Positions 34,901 through 44,661 of a stretch of 64,000 nt of DNA are shown here, one piece after another; within the stretch, counting starts at the first letter, position 1, and every line of letters starts with the position of its first letter. Below the pieces are notes generated by a model, which searched no databases, was not told where the DNA came from, and saw nothing but the letters and a program-made list of their open reading frames with translations. A program made the translations under genes and the position numbers. The stretch lies in NCBI RefSeq assembly GCF_001494635.1, contig NZ_LOJF01000009.1:248001-312000 (forward strand), read 5' to 3'. Source of the DNA: Tractidigestivibacter scatoligenes (lineage in GTDB: Bacteria > Actinomycetota > Coriobacteriia > Coriobacteriales > Atopobiaceae).

Positions 34901-35387
34901 GAGAAACCTCTTCCTTGGGGTAGCTCCCCAAATTCTGACTGCAAGGTGACGTTGCGGGCCAAACCCGGCACCGCGGCGCATAACGGCGACTGTCACATGG
35001 CACGAGGCCAGGTGAGGGACAGCCGCCTAGATAGTCACCGTAGTCGTTACACGCGTGGCGAGAAATGCGTGGATGCAGCAAGCATCCGTGGCCTGACGGA
35101 ACATGTGCACGTCGCTCGTGTGGCGCATACCCTAATGACTCCCCCGCGCATTCACTGGCACTTCTGCGGGCGCACGCGACGCCGCCGCTCGATTGCGAGC
35201 AGAGTCACCTACGCTGCCTGCGGTTACGCAGACAGTTGACACTTTACACCAGAGAGACGTTGCCACAGGGAAGAAATACCACATGCACAAAGGAAGGTGT
35301 GGGGGTAGGTCTACATGCGTGGCGCCCGTCTCCACTATCGAAAGACGGGCGCCACGGCGCAACCAACACAAACAGGCAGCATAAAAG
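34901..35387. other. 487-bp gap between thrS and the fusion oxidoreductase
   Basis: No gene is supported. A hairpin at 35319-35355 lies just downstream of the oxidoreductase stop. The thrS-proximal part has no recognisable T-box or clear promoter boxes. Confidence 0.55.
35319..35355 (-). terminator. hairpin downstream of the fusion oxidoreductase
   Basis: GTGGCGCCCGTCT (35319-35331) pairs perfectly with 35343-35355 around an 11-base loop, 32 bases after the stop codon at 35388. No T-run follows on the minus strand, so a terminator function is likely but not certain. Confidence 0.6.
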
Positions 35388-38204
35388 CTAGACGCGGCCA
35401 ACTTCACCAAGGGTGGTGCGGTCGTACCAGCCGGCAAAGACGTAGGGGAAGAACTCGCCCGCATCGACGTCTGCCAGCTTCTTCTCGCCTAGAACCGTCA
35501 GGTCAAGCTCGGAGTAAGCGCAGCCGAGCACAGAGAGCACAGGAAGCTCTCCCCACGGGTCATCTGGACTCGAGGCCATCTCGACGCTCGTCACATAGCC
35601 CGGCACCCACTGGTGGTAGTCGTACTGGATGAGCGCGGCATTGATGGCACCGCCGGTCAGCTGCGCTCCGCCCTGCGCCAGTGCCGGACGGTCGAAGTGG
35701 TAGTAGAACCCACAACCCTTGGTGGTCTTCCCGGCAGCCGGGGACTGGAAGATCAGGTGGCAGAGGGGGCTGTTGTACTCGCCAAGGTCTGCCTCCACGT
35801 GTACCAGCCGGTGACCGCGGCGCGCAAGGTCAACGCAGAGCGCCGAGCCTTCCTTGCGAATCGAGAACTGGGTGCCAAGCTTCTTGGGCATGGATCCGTT
35901 GTCACGCCCAAGCTGCGTTGCCATCTCAGCACCGTTACCGCCCAAGAGCAGCGACATCGTGTACTGTCCAAGCTGATCGTCAAGATAGCAGTACACGCCG
36001 AGAATTGCCTCGTAGTAGTCATCGGTAAACGACGGCCGCAGGATGTGATTCACGGAGAGCGTCACCACGGGCATCGAGAAGGGCTTGAGCGGTGCAGGCA
36101 GGATGCGCTCGATGGCAGAAGGGTCGGTGGTGTAGGCGAGATACAAGCCACGCTGGTCAGACATTACGGACGGTGCGCCGAACTTTTGGAGGTCTGCGGA
36201 GTCCATGCAAAAGCTCGAGCGAGCGGCGCGCGCCGAGAAGAGACCGCGGGCAGCCTCGTAACCACCACGTGTAGCAGGCGCAATGTTCCCGTCGCGCACA
36301 GCGGAGCCAACAAGGCAAACATCGACGCCGCGCTTACGCAGACCCTCCGCAAGCTCCTTTGCAGGCCGGTTCCCCAGCGAAAGCACCACAAGGTCCGCCT
36401 CAACCTTGGAGCGCCCTCCATCGGCAACGCTCTCGACAGCAATGCCATCGGACCCAACCTCAACGAGCTTCTCGCCCAGCTTGAGCTCAACCTGCTGTGC
36501 GCGCAGGCGTCCCATCAGGTCAGCGAGGTTGGTCTGGTTTGTACCCGGAGCCGGCGTGGCCACCATATCGACGACCGTAACGGAAGCCGCACCCTTATCG
36601 GCAATGTACTCGGCGGTCTCAAGGCCCGTCATGCCAGCGCCCACGACAACGACGCGCCCGCCCTCGTAGCTCTCGCGGGAAAGGGCCTCGGGCACGCAGA
36701 TCACGTTCTCGCCGTGAATCCCGGGAATCGACCCGGGCACGATGGGATCTCCGCCGGTAGCGCAGATGACGGCATCGGGCTCGAATGCCATCACCGAGTC
36801 AACCGTCGCCTCCTCGCCAAGGCGGACGTCCACGCCCAGCTTGGGCAGCATCGTCTCGTAATACTGCGGGACAAAGTCCATCTTCTCCTTGCGTGGCGGG
36901 CGCTCGGCGAGAAGAACCTGGCCGCCAAGGCGATCGCCCTTTTCAAGCAGCGTCACCTTGCAGCCGCGTCGCGCCGCGGTCTCCGCCGCCTGGCAGCCAC
37001 CGGGGCCGCCACCAATTACAACAATGTGATGATGGTCAACGTCGATTGGCAGCTCACCATAGCGCAGCTCATGCGCGCACTCCGGATTGACGGCGCACTC
37101 AAGGGGCATGCATTTCTCGGCGTTCTGTTCCAGGGACTCGAAGCAGCGCAGACAACTGATGCACTTGCGAAGTTCGGAAACTCTACCCTGCTGAACCTTA
37201 TTGCCCCACTCGGGATCGGCGAGCCACGCGCGGCCAAGACCGGCGAAGTCGATAGTTCCTTCCTCGAGGAATGCCTCGGGAACGTCGGGGCCACGATATG
37301 CGGAGACCGCAATCACGGGAACGCTGACGTGCTCTTTCACCGCTCGGATGATGTCATGGCGCCATCCCTCGGGATAACTTACTGGCTCCACGCACGTAAT
37401 GCCGGTCTCGTAGAGGCCAACGGACACGTCTATGAAGTCGACGCCTGCCTTTTCGAACGCCATGCAGATCTTGACGCCGTCTGCAGTGTGGATGTAGTCC
37501 TCGGTAACCCCGGTCTTGTCGAGGAATTCCTCGACGGTGACGCGGCAGCCAAGCGCAAAGCCTGCAGAACAGCGCTCGCGAATGCCTGCGATGATCTCGG
37601 TGACAATGCGCAGGCGGTTCTCAAAGCTGCCACCATACTGGTCTGTTCGCTTGTTGGTGTAGGGAGAGAGGAACTGCTGCAGCAGGTAGCCATGCGCGCA
37701 GTGCAGCTCGACACCATCGAAGCCCGCGCGCTCGGCACGAACTGCGCCTTCGATAAACTCCTGGACTATATGCTGGACCTCTTCCGTAGAGAGCGCGCGG
37801 GTCTCCGCCTGCGTCTTCTTGCAAGGAATCGCAGACGCCGAGACAACCGGCTTTCCGCCGAGAAGGACATTGGGTGTCTCCCTGCCTGGGTGATGCAGCT
37901 GCAGGAATGTCTTGGAACCATGGCGGTGAATTGCCTCAGCAAGACGCGCGAGTTGCGGAACATTGCGGTCGCGTGTGACGGAAATCTGGCGCAGCTCACC
38001 GACGCCCGTCTCGTCGTCAATCCGGCAGATCTCCGGTATCACTAGGCCGGCACCACCTGCGGCGCGCAGCTCGTAATAACGAATCATCTCTTCAGTGGGT
38101 GTCCCGTCAAGATTAGCAAGCCCTACCCCCATGGGCTCCATGACCAGGCGGTTCCTGAGCTCGACCGATCCAATACGGCCAGGTTCGAAAAGCTTGTCGT
38201 ACAT
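35388..38204 (-). CDS. old-yellow-enzyme-type flavin reductase fused to an acetoacetate-decarboxylase-like domain
   Basis: A 938-residue fusion. Residues 1-345 form the FMN barrel of 2,4-dienoyl-CoA reductase/trimethylamine dehydrogenase relatives (LQLHHPGRET at 102-111). Cys348, 351, 354 and 365 form a probable 4Fe-4S site. Residues 393-660 are the FAD/NAD domain (VVIGGGPGG, later VVVGAGMTG). From about 678 the chain matches acetoacetate decarboxylase: DQRGLYLAY, YTTDPSAIERILPAPL, DYYEAILGVY and the hallmark PKKLG. All four ADC active-site residues are kept, as Arg685, Glu732, Lys774 (Schiff base) and Lys775. It may reduce an enone and then decarboxylate or otherwise transform a keto acid; the substrate is unknown. 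The upstream ATG region fits GGGAGAGGGG. Confidence 0.85.
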   Translation of the reverse strand: MYDKLFEPGRIGSVELRNRLVMEPMGVGLANLDGTPTEEMIRYYELRAAGGAGLVIPEICRIDDETGVGELRQISVTRDRNVPQLARLAEAIHRHGSKTFLQLHHPGRETPNVLLGGKPVVSASAIPCKKTQAETRALSTEEVQHIVQEFIEGAVRAERAGFDGVELHCAHGYLLQQFLSPYTNKRTDQYGGSFENRLRIVTEIIAGIRERCSAGFALGCRVTVEEFLDKTGVTEDYIHTADGVKICMAFEKAGVDFIDVSVGLYETGITCVEPVSYPEGWRHDIIRAVKEHVSVPVIAVSAYRGPDVPEAFLEEGTIDFAGLGRAWLADPEWGNKVQQGRVSELRKCISCLRCFESLEQNAEKCMPLECAVNPECAHELRYGELPIDVDHHHIVVIGGGPGGCQAAETAARRGCKVTLLEKGDRLGGQVLLAERPPRKEKMDFVPQYYETMLPKLGVDVRLGEEATVDSVMAFEPDAVICATGGDPIVPGSIPGIHGENVICVPEALSRESYEGGRVVVVGAGMTGLETAEYIADKGAASVTVVDMVATPAPGTNQTNLADLMGRLRAQQVELKLGEKLVEVGSDGIAVESVADGGRSKVEADLVVLSLGNRPAKELAEGLRKRGVDVCLVGSAVRDGNIAPATRGGYEAARGLFSARAARSSFCMDSADLQKFGAPSVMSDQRGLYLAYTTDPSAIERILPAPLKPFSMPVVTLSVNHILRPSFTDDYYEAILGVYCYLDDQLGQYTMSLLLGGNGAEMATQLGRDNGSMPKKLGTQFSIRKEGSALCVDLARRGHRLVHVEADLGEYNSPLCHLIFQSPAAGKTTKGCGFYYHFDRPALAQGGAQLTGGAINAALIQYDYHQWVPGYVTSVEMASSPDDPWGELPVLSVLGCAYSELDLTVLGEKKLADVDAGEFFPYVFAGWYDRTTLGEVGRV

Positions 38205-38385
38205 GCCCCTCTCCCTTCGCTGCCGCGCCGGCTTGCGTCGGCGCACATTACGGCTCTAGGCACAGAGTAGAGGGATTGGGCATGGGCAATTCCGTATATT
38301 CGGGGAGGGAGCTGCTTAGCTTCGCGAGGCAGCATTATGGCGGGTCAGCCGTACAGAGCCAATGCGGGCACGGCGGTCCTCTCCC

Positions 38386-39961
38386 CTACCGCACGTCGTC
38401 GAAGGTTTTGAGGAACAGCTGGTAATCGACCTCGTTCTGGTCTGCATAGGCCTGTGCAAACTCGCAGAGCGCGTTGTCGATGACCGCGCCTTTCCCCAGG
38501 TATCCGGCAATGGCGTGGCGGTCACCCGTGCGGGCGTGTGCGTGCGCGAGGGTCCAAGCGCAAAGTGACCCAAAGCGTGAGAGCTCGTAGGCATCCATAC
38601 GCTCCAGGTCGACCGACCCCTTGGAATCCCACAGCTGGCGCACGTAGTAGTCACGCATGACGCCCTTCTCGTCTGGCGAGCGAGCCCAGCCGAGAAGAAC
38701 GTCGCCGGCCGTCTGCATGGCCCGCTGTCCCTCGACGACCCTCCTGCCATGGTCGAGAAACTCGCTTTGGCCCGCGTATGGCTCGAGAACCGAGGAGGTT
38801 GCTTCCTTGAGCTGGAGCACCAGGGAGTCGTTGGGGGCAGCCCCCTCGAGCACGATGATCCACGCGCGCATGCCAACGCTGCCCACGCCAACGACCTTGC
38901 GTGCCATGTCCTGCGGGGTGTACTGGTCGATGAGCGACCGGCGCTCGCGCGGAAGGGTGAGGCGGTATCTCGCGAGATAGGCGCCAAGCACCTTGACGAT
39001 TGTCTCCTGTGAGATGGCATAGCTCGCAAGGTCGCGTAGGAGAATCAGGAGCGGCGGGTCGCTCACCACGCGCAGCTCGCCATCGACGGTCTCGGTGAAC
39101 TTTTCGACGGCGCGGCTGTTTGTCTTCTTGATGGCCTTCCCGGCGGTTGCCGCAAGGGCGCTCTTCTCGGCATTGTTGAGGTAGTCGGCATGCTCTTGCA
39201 AGAGCTCCTCGACGTCGAGGTGGGCATACCACACGTCTAGGTTGCCCATCTTGGAGAAGCGCGACATTGCCTGGTGGTAGCCCCGAACCGTCGAGCGAAG
39301 CGCCACGAGGCGGTCTGCCTCCGAGAGGCCAAGGTGGCGCCCGCAGATCTCGACGCTGGTCACCAGGCGCTTGAGATCCCACTCCCAGGGCGCGGGCAGG
39401 GTCTCGTCGAAGTCGTTGATGTCAAAGACCAGGCGGCGCTCGGCCGAGGCAAAGATGCCAAAGTTGACGAGGTGCGCGTCTCCGCAGGCTTGCACCCTGA
39501 TGCCCATCGTTGGGGTACGAGCGAGGTCATCGGCTATGATGACCGCCGCGGTAGAACGAGAAGGGCGACTCAGCCATGCGCTGGTGGCGTATGGGAAGCA
39601 GGCTCTGCACGCGGTCCTTCTCCTGCGCGCGGAGAAGCTCCATAGCGTGCTGACGGTTCTGCTCGATCGTCCAAGCGGCGTGGCTGCTGCGAGGGACCTG
39701 CTTCCTGAGAGACTTGCCGTACGCCCGTGACTCCTCGCGCGTGACGCGCTCCTTTGGCTTGAGCTGCTCTTCGAGAAGCTCGCGCAGTCGACCATGACCG
39801 ATACCGCTTGCGCTGGGAAGAGAGGGCAGGCGCGAGAGCACTGCCCCCTGGGCGGATGCGGGAAGCGACTTCATTCGCGAATAAACCACAGCTTGCAGGC
39901 CCTGTCTTGGTACCTGCGTCTGGAACTTCTCCTCCGGGGCTTCCCCTTCGCTCTGTGCCAT
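38386..39961 (-). pseudogene. DUF2252 family protein, frameshifted
   Basis: Two overlapping frames together make one DUF2252 protein, a kinase-fold family of unknown role. The first starts at ATG 39961 (AGGAGG upstream) and ends MAESPFSFYRGG; the second continues AAVIIADDLARTP, VQACGDAHLVNFG and WDLKRLVTSVEI to the C terminus at 38386. The break is at about 39540-39552, inside CGCGGCGGTC. Intact relatives read RG-AA there, so the simplest explanation is loss of one 5-base CGGCG unit from a tandem CGGCGCGGCG. It could be a true pseudogene, a phase-variable gene or a sequencing error. Confidence 0.8.
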
Positions 39962-40027
39962 GCGGTCCTCCTACTACGGTGCCGCAGCAAGTATAGGCCG
40001 GAGGACCGCACGGCTAGGCTCCATGCA

Positions 40028-41218
40028 CTAGACCTCGCGAGGCAACAGAAGCGTAAAGGCGCAGGACACGAGCATACAGACCCCCGCGAGAACAAAGGCG
40101 ACGCCAAGGTTGCCACCTGCGGCGGGAATCAGCACGTAGCTTGGAAGAATTACAGCGCCGAGAAGCTCCACCGTTGCCACGAGCCCGCCCGCGGTACCCG
40201 CAAGCTTGGGCCCAACGTCAGGAAGCTTGATGGGCACGGCCATGAGCAGGGGCATATTACCGCCTACGAAGAACCCCGCAAGAAAGAGCGCTGCCATGAG
40301 CAGGAACCCCTCCGGTGCCATCCAGCCAAAGCCCACTAGCGCAAACGCGCAGGTATCGAGCACAACAAACGTGTTCTTGGACCCCAGCTTCTTGGCACTC
40401 ATCGGAACGAGGATGCAGCTCACAAGGCTGCCGATTGTGTAAGCGCTGGCATAGTAACCCGCAGCGACGGAATCGATGCCGCGTGACTGCAGAATCGTAG
40501 GCACAAACGAGCTCATAACAACGTTGGCGCCCATAACGCAGAAGAGAGCGAGACCCACAAGCCAGACGCGATCGTTGGAGACCACGCGTTTTAGCAGCTT
40601 ACCAAGGCCGGACTGGTCGGCCGCAGGAGCAGCCTCGACGCTCCTGTCCGGTGTCTCGGGATTACGGTACAGTGCAAACCAAGCGATCGTCGAGACAACA
40701 AACAGCGCGAGCGAAAGAAAAAAGGCAGCGCGGCGATTTGGGAAGTAGGCGGTCGTCGCAAGTGCTACGGTCATGGCAACCGTGGAGAAGGCAAACGCCA
40801 CGCCAAGCTTTTCGGAGAGCTGCTCGGGCGAATACCAGGAGCCAAGGAGCTTTGCCCCACAGGAGTTGAGAAACGATGCGGCAAGCCCAGTGAGCGCAAA
40901 GCCAACCAAAAGCACACCGTAGGAGCTGCCCATCACGTTAAGCACGGCGCCAATCGTCGAGGCCACAAAGGCGATGCCCACGACCAGGCGCGGATTGTGC
41001 TTATCAACCAAAACTCCAGCGACCAGGGAGAGGAGGATTGCCGGAATCATGGGCGCCGTGAAGAGCGATGAGAACTGACTTGCCGAGATCGAGAGTTCTT
41101 CAATCAGACTCGTAGCGAGAGGAGAGAGCTGGTACTGAGCGTAGTTTGGCGCGAGGTAGCCAATGCAGATTGCCGCAAGCGCCATGCTTGCGTAGCGCTT
41201 CCTACGTGAGTCTTCCAT
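40028..41218 (-). CDS. MFS transporter
   Basis: A 396-residue major facilitator with about 12 hydrophobic segments, starting YASMALAAICIGYLAPNYAQYQLSPLA and containing the family loop VDKHNPRLVVGIAF between helices 2 and 3. It resembles the CynX/NarK-OFA-like sugar/organic-anion carriers only in general terms. The ATG at 41218 has GGGAGGGG upstream. It begins 88 bases after the GcvT-family gene on the same strand, so it is a plausible importer of that enzyme's substrate. Confidence 0.87.
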   Translation of the reverse strand: MEDSRRKRYASMALAAICIGYLAPNYAQYQLSPLATSLIEELSISASQFSSLFTAPMIPAILLSLVAGVLVDKHNPRLVVGIAFVASTIGAVLNVMGSSYGVLLVGFALTGLAASFLNSCGAKLLGSWYSPEQLSEKLGVAFAFSTVAMTVALATTAYFPNRRAAFFLSLALFVVSTIAWFALYRNPETPDRSVEAAPAADQSGLGKLLKRVVSNDRVWLVGLALFCVMGANVVMSSFVPTILQSRGIDSVAAGYYASAYTIGSLVSCILVPMSAKKLGSKNTFVVLDTCAFALVGFGWMAPEGFLLMAALFLAGFFVGGNMPLLMAVPIKLPDVGPKLAGTAGGLVATVELLGAVILPSYVLIPAAGGNLGVAFVLAGVCMLVSCAFTLLLPREV

Positions 41219-41306
41219 AGGTGCCCCTCCCAAAAGGAATGGGGCGAGCAGAGCAACGCCTGCCCGCCCCAGAATGACAATTCAACGACAGAAAAGAACG
41301 CAGAAG

Positions 41307-42731
41307 CTACTCGTTGTAGGACTTGTACCAGTCGCCCCACGCGCTGCCGTCGCCAGTGGTCTGCCCCACCATGCGACCGTGTCCCAACGTGGGGATCTCG
41401 GACACGTCGCGGTCCTCGTTGCGGACGAGGTCCTTGTTATACGGATATCGTGCGACTCGCACCTTCACATCCATCTGCTGGGTGCTCGGCGTACCCCAAA
41501 CAAGCGTGAGTTCAGTACCCTCCCTGATGTAGGTAGGGTCAATGAAGCCGAGGGAGATCATGGTGCCGTAGCTGTAGGAGTGAATACGGCCGCTCGAGAT
41601 GCCAATCATCTTCCCTGCTTCGTTGAGTACCTTGTCGGCGCGATACTCGTAGCACTGGTTAGCAAAGTTGTAAACAAAGCGGCAGTCAGTGGGGTCGGAG
41701 ATGTCCTCCACGTTGTTCCCTGCGGTGTTCATCGCCGCGAACACCCTACCGACGGACTCGGGATCCCACTCGAGCGTGCATACGTTGCGCGTCTGGTTTG
41801 CGGCAATCTTCTCGAGCGCCTCGCGGCCCATGAAGTCGTGATTGAACTTGACGAGAAAACCGAGACCGGTGTCATAAGGCATGACAAATCGGGTCTGAAG
41901 GTCATCGCCCACCGATCCGTTGAGCCTGCGCCCCATGTTGTATGAGGCGATGGCAGGGTGCTCCGCGCACCACGTGGCCAGTCCCTCGCCGCTCTCGAAC
42001 CATGGGAGCGGATAGTGCAAGTTGATGTTGGGGAAGCCGGCCTCGGTGTGATTGAACAGGCAATAGCAGTGCTGGCCCTGCTGCTTGGCGCCAAACTTCT
42101 GGCCCGTCTCCCAGATCTTGTTGTAGATCTTCGTGTAGTCGGCGATGGGACCATGAACCTCATAGGCGAGGTTACCCGTCATGCCAAGGTGGATGACCTG
42201 GACGGGCGTGCCCTCGACGTCCTGGATGCGGTGCTTGGCAAACTTGATGTCGTGCAGGTCGGCTTGGAAGGCCTCCTCAAGAATCTCCAGGGACTTCTCG
42301 CCCTGCACCTGAATGAAGAACTCGGTGCCGGACATGTCCTCTCCGTGGACGTTGAGCTTGGAGTTCTCGCAGAGATACTGAATGGGCGGGTTAAGCCAGT
42401 AGGTACGGTAGCGGTCCTCGGCGATACGAATCACAACGCCGTCGGAGAGGATCTGACCCTTGTCGTTGCAAATAACTGCATGGCGAAGGCCGGTGTACTT
42501 GAGCTTGGTGAAGTCATTCACGCAGATGGACTGAAGAAACTCACAGGCATCGGGACCCACGATGTCATAGATGGGGCTTGCCATGAGAGAGACGTTGATC
42601 ATAGCAGAAGTTCGATACGCGGTCGCCTCTACCGGCAGCCCCTCGTATTCAAAGGGGATGTACATCCCCGGAACAGGTTGCATGAGCAGCGTAGCGTTTG
42701 CCTGGGCCATATTCATTTCCTGATGTGCCAT
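41307..42731 (-). CDS. GcvT-family THF-dependent methyl/aminomethyl transferase (LigM/DesA-like)
   Basis: A 474-residue member of the glycine-cleavage T family, longer than GcvT (about 360) and closer in size to the THF-dependent O-demethylases LigM and DesA. Landmarks are SICVNDFTKLKYTGLRHAVI, NDKGQILSDGVVIRI (the position of the catalytic Asp region), VQGEKSLEIL, MTGNLAYEVHGP and DTGLGFLVKFNHDFMGREAL. It should transfer a C1 unit from a methylated substrate to THF. ATG 42731 has AAGGGAGC upstream. It is divergent from a PucR regulator and followed by an MFS carrier, a complete uptake-plus-demethylation module. The methyl donor is unknown. Confidence 0.82.
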   Translation of the reverse strand: MAHQEMNMAQANATLLMQPVPGMYIPFEYEGLPVEATAYRTSAMINVSLMASPIYDIVGPDACEFLQSICVNDFTKLKYTGLRHAVICNDKGQILSDGVVIRIAEDRYRTYWLNPPIQYLCENSKLNVHGEDMSGTEFFIQVQGEKSLEILEEAFQADLHDIKFAKHRIQDVEGTPVQVIHLGMTGNLAYEVHGPIADYTKIYNKIWETGQKFGAKQQGQHCYCLFNHTEAGFPNINLHYPLPWFESGEGLATWCAEHPAIASYNMGRRLNGSVGDDLQTRFVMPYDTGLGFLVKFNHDFMGREALEKIAANQTRNVCTLEWDPESVGRVFAAMNTAGNNVEDISDPTDCRFVYNFANQCYEYRADKVLNEAGKMIGISSGRIHSYSYGTMISLGFIDPTYIREGTELTLVWGTPSTQQMDVKVRVARYPYNKDLVRNEDRDVSEIPTLGHGRMVGQTTGDGSAWGDWYKSYNE

Positions 42732-42865
42732 AACGTGCTCCCTTCCCATGTGAAATGGGGTTTCCCGATTTCCTTGCCTGTATTCTGCCGTCCTGCTTTC
42801 TACGCCGATATGGAAAAGTCGATGCTCGTTTGCCGTGATTTTGGGCATAGTTTCCAATCTTCAGC

Positions 42866-42899
42866 GAACTGGAACGACCGAGTTCCGAGAAGGGTCGTT
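42866..42899. promoter_or_regulatory. overlapping inverted repeats between the GcvT-like and PucR genes
   Basis: GAACT (42866-42870) pairs with AGTTC (42881-42885), GGAAC (42871-42875) with GTTCC (42882-42886), and AACGACC (42873-42879) with GGTCGTT (42893-42899). The cluster sits in the divergent 238-bp promoter region about 70 bases upstream of the regulator start and is a candidate PucR binding site. Confidence 0.4.
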
Positions 42900-42969
42900 G
42901 TGCTTTTGGTGTTGGTGTAGCCTGGGGACCATCTGGGGCGGGGAACCGGATTGGGGTTTGGGGGAGCCA

Positions 42970-44526
42970 ATGAAGACAAGCGTTGCAGTTCTCGCCGAAA
43001 AGCTAGGGAAAAATTGCTCGGTCTGGCGTTCGTCGACTGGTTACGCCCTTACGCTGGAGGGCATAAGGCTGTGGGGTGACCAGCTCGGTGAAGCACGCCA
43101 CGACGCGCTGTGGGTTTGCGATCCCGATGATGCTGAGCAACTCGCGCGGGCCGGCGCATCCGTGGCAGTCGCATGCGGCGAGGACGAGAACGCTGACACC
43201 TTGGCTGATCGACTCTTTGCGAAATCGGGAGAAACCGCCGAGATTCTTGTCGCACACACCAAGAGCGCAAACGAGCTTGCCAACAGACTAATGGATGTTA
43301 AGGAAGCCTTGGATGCGTGGGATACGGCCCTCACCGAAGAAATCATCGCACGCAAGCCGCTCCAGAACATCCTGGAAATTGCGGTTAAGCAGCTCACTAA
43401 CCCTGTTGCTGTATTTGATGAGACAAGCGGACTCATGTCCTATGCTGGCGAAGTTTCTGGTGACTACCAAGAGACAATCTGGGGAGTCGTACTGGATAAG
43501 GGCCGCGCTCCTGTAGGCTACTACACTGCAGAAGAGCGCACGAAAATCTCTGCGAACATCGCTAACTCAGCTGTGCCGACGATTATTCGCCCGAAACGCT
43601 CGCCGCTTCACGAGAATCTCTCGCTATGTATCAACGAAGACGGCCAAGTATTGGGAATGCTTGCGCAGGTAGACCTATTGGCACCCTTTGACAGCGCGCA
43701 GATTTCTCTTGCCATGCACGTACGCGATCGCCTGGGAGAGATGTTCAGGACAACCATTGCCGGACAGCATCACCGCTCTCCTATCGGACACACATTACGG
43801 TTGCTCATCCAGGGGGACACTGTTGAAGAACGCATCGTGCGCTACCAGCTTGAGCGTAAAAGTTGGCACATCAATGACCGCTACTGCCTTGCAGTCATGC
43901 CCTTGCCCGACAATAGCGACTCACCCTACAGCAATCCCTATCGCGCCGAAATTATGCTTGCATATCCTGGTTCAATCGTTATTGACCAAGATCGCTATCT
44001 CGTCATTCTCATTCATCTTGACCAGAGCCAGCCTACGGCTTCGCGCGAGGAGTTTATCGAGATGCTCCGTCACCGCGATAGCCAAGACATTCCCTGCGGG
44101 GTGAGCAATGAGTTCGAGTTTCTCCATGCGCGGTCCGCATGGAGACAGGCGCGCATAGCCGTACGCGAGGGAAATGGCAATGGCAGAAAAGGTGTCTCAA
44201 CGTATGATGACGTCTTCTTCTCCGACTTCCTGCACCAGATGGAACAGACGACGCCACTCGACGTGCCTCTGCATCCGATGGCACTCCGCATCGCGCAAAG
44301 CGAGCGCGGAGACGAGGTTCTCAGCTGCATATTCGCCTACGTAATGAATGGATGCAACGTCTCGCGTGCGGCTCGAGCGCTCTACATGCATAGAAACACG
44401 CTTGAGTACCGAATGACCAGCATTCAACAGCGCTGGAGCCTCGATATGAACTCTATGGACGAAGACGAGCTACTGCGATTTGCGCTCTCATGCCGTCTTC
44501 TCATGCAGCAAAGCCTGGAAAGGTAG
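42970..44526 (+). CDS. PucR-type transcriptional regulator (module 1)
   Basis: A 518-residue regulator. The C terminus has the PucR helix-turn-helix (NVSRAARALYMHRNTLEYRM), where NTL.YR is diagnostic. The middle has a GGDEF-like/CdaR-type region, and the N terminus has a ligand-sensing part from KTSVAVLAEKLG. These proteins usually activate neighbouring catabolic genes in response to the substrate. The ATG at 42970 has GGGGGAG upstream. Codon use is less GC-rich than in neighbouring housekeeping genes. It is divergent from the GcvT-like gene, the same arrangement as in the second module (57033). Confidence 0.88.
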   Translation: MKTSVAVLAEKLGKNCSVWRSSTGYALTLEGIRLWGDQLGEARHDALWVCDPDDAEQLARAGASVAVACGEDENADTLADRLFAKSGETAEILVAHTKSANELANRLMDVKEALDAWDTALTEEIIARKPLQNILEIAVKQLTNPVAVFDETSGLMSYAGEVSGDYQETIWGVVLDKGRAPVGYYTAEERTKISANIANSAVPTIIRPKRSPLHENLSLCINEDGQVLGMLAQVDLLAPFDSAQISLAMHVRDRLGEMFRTTIAGQHHRSPIGHTLRLLIQGDTVEERIVRYQLERKSWHINDRYCLAVMPLPDNSDSPYSNPYRAEIMLAYPGSIVIDQDRYLVILIHLDQSQPTASREEFIEMLRHRDSQDIPCGVSNEFEFLHARSAWRQARIAVREGNGNGRKGVSTYDDVFFSDFLHQMEQTTPLDVPLHPMALRIAQSERGDEVLSCIFAYVMNGCNVSRAARALYMHRNTLEYRMTSIQQRWSLDMNSMDEDELLRFALSCRLLMQQSLER

Positions 44527-44661
44527 TCTAGCTACGCATCCGCAAGATTAGCTTCCCATGGGGACTTCTAATTGTTCATTTCTGTTCGCAAGTATCTTAG
44601 GACTAGGAAAGAACCTCTATACCCTTGGTTGGGGGCGCTTGCTGCGAAGATTCGCATTCCG

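Noticed and set aside
33110-35239. A plus-strand open frame of about 700 codons antisense to thrS
   Set aside because: It mirrors thrS codon positions and has no domain similarity.
34901-35318. T-box leader upstream of thrS
   Set aside because: No T-box sequence or specifier-loop architecture was recognised; actinobacterial T-boxes are mainly found at ileS.
35613-38045. A plus-strand open frame of about 800 codons antisense to the fusion oxidoreductase
   Set aside because: Composition is that of a shadow frame, and the opposite strand has clear homology along its full length.
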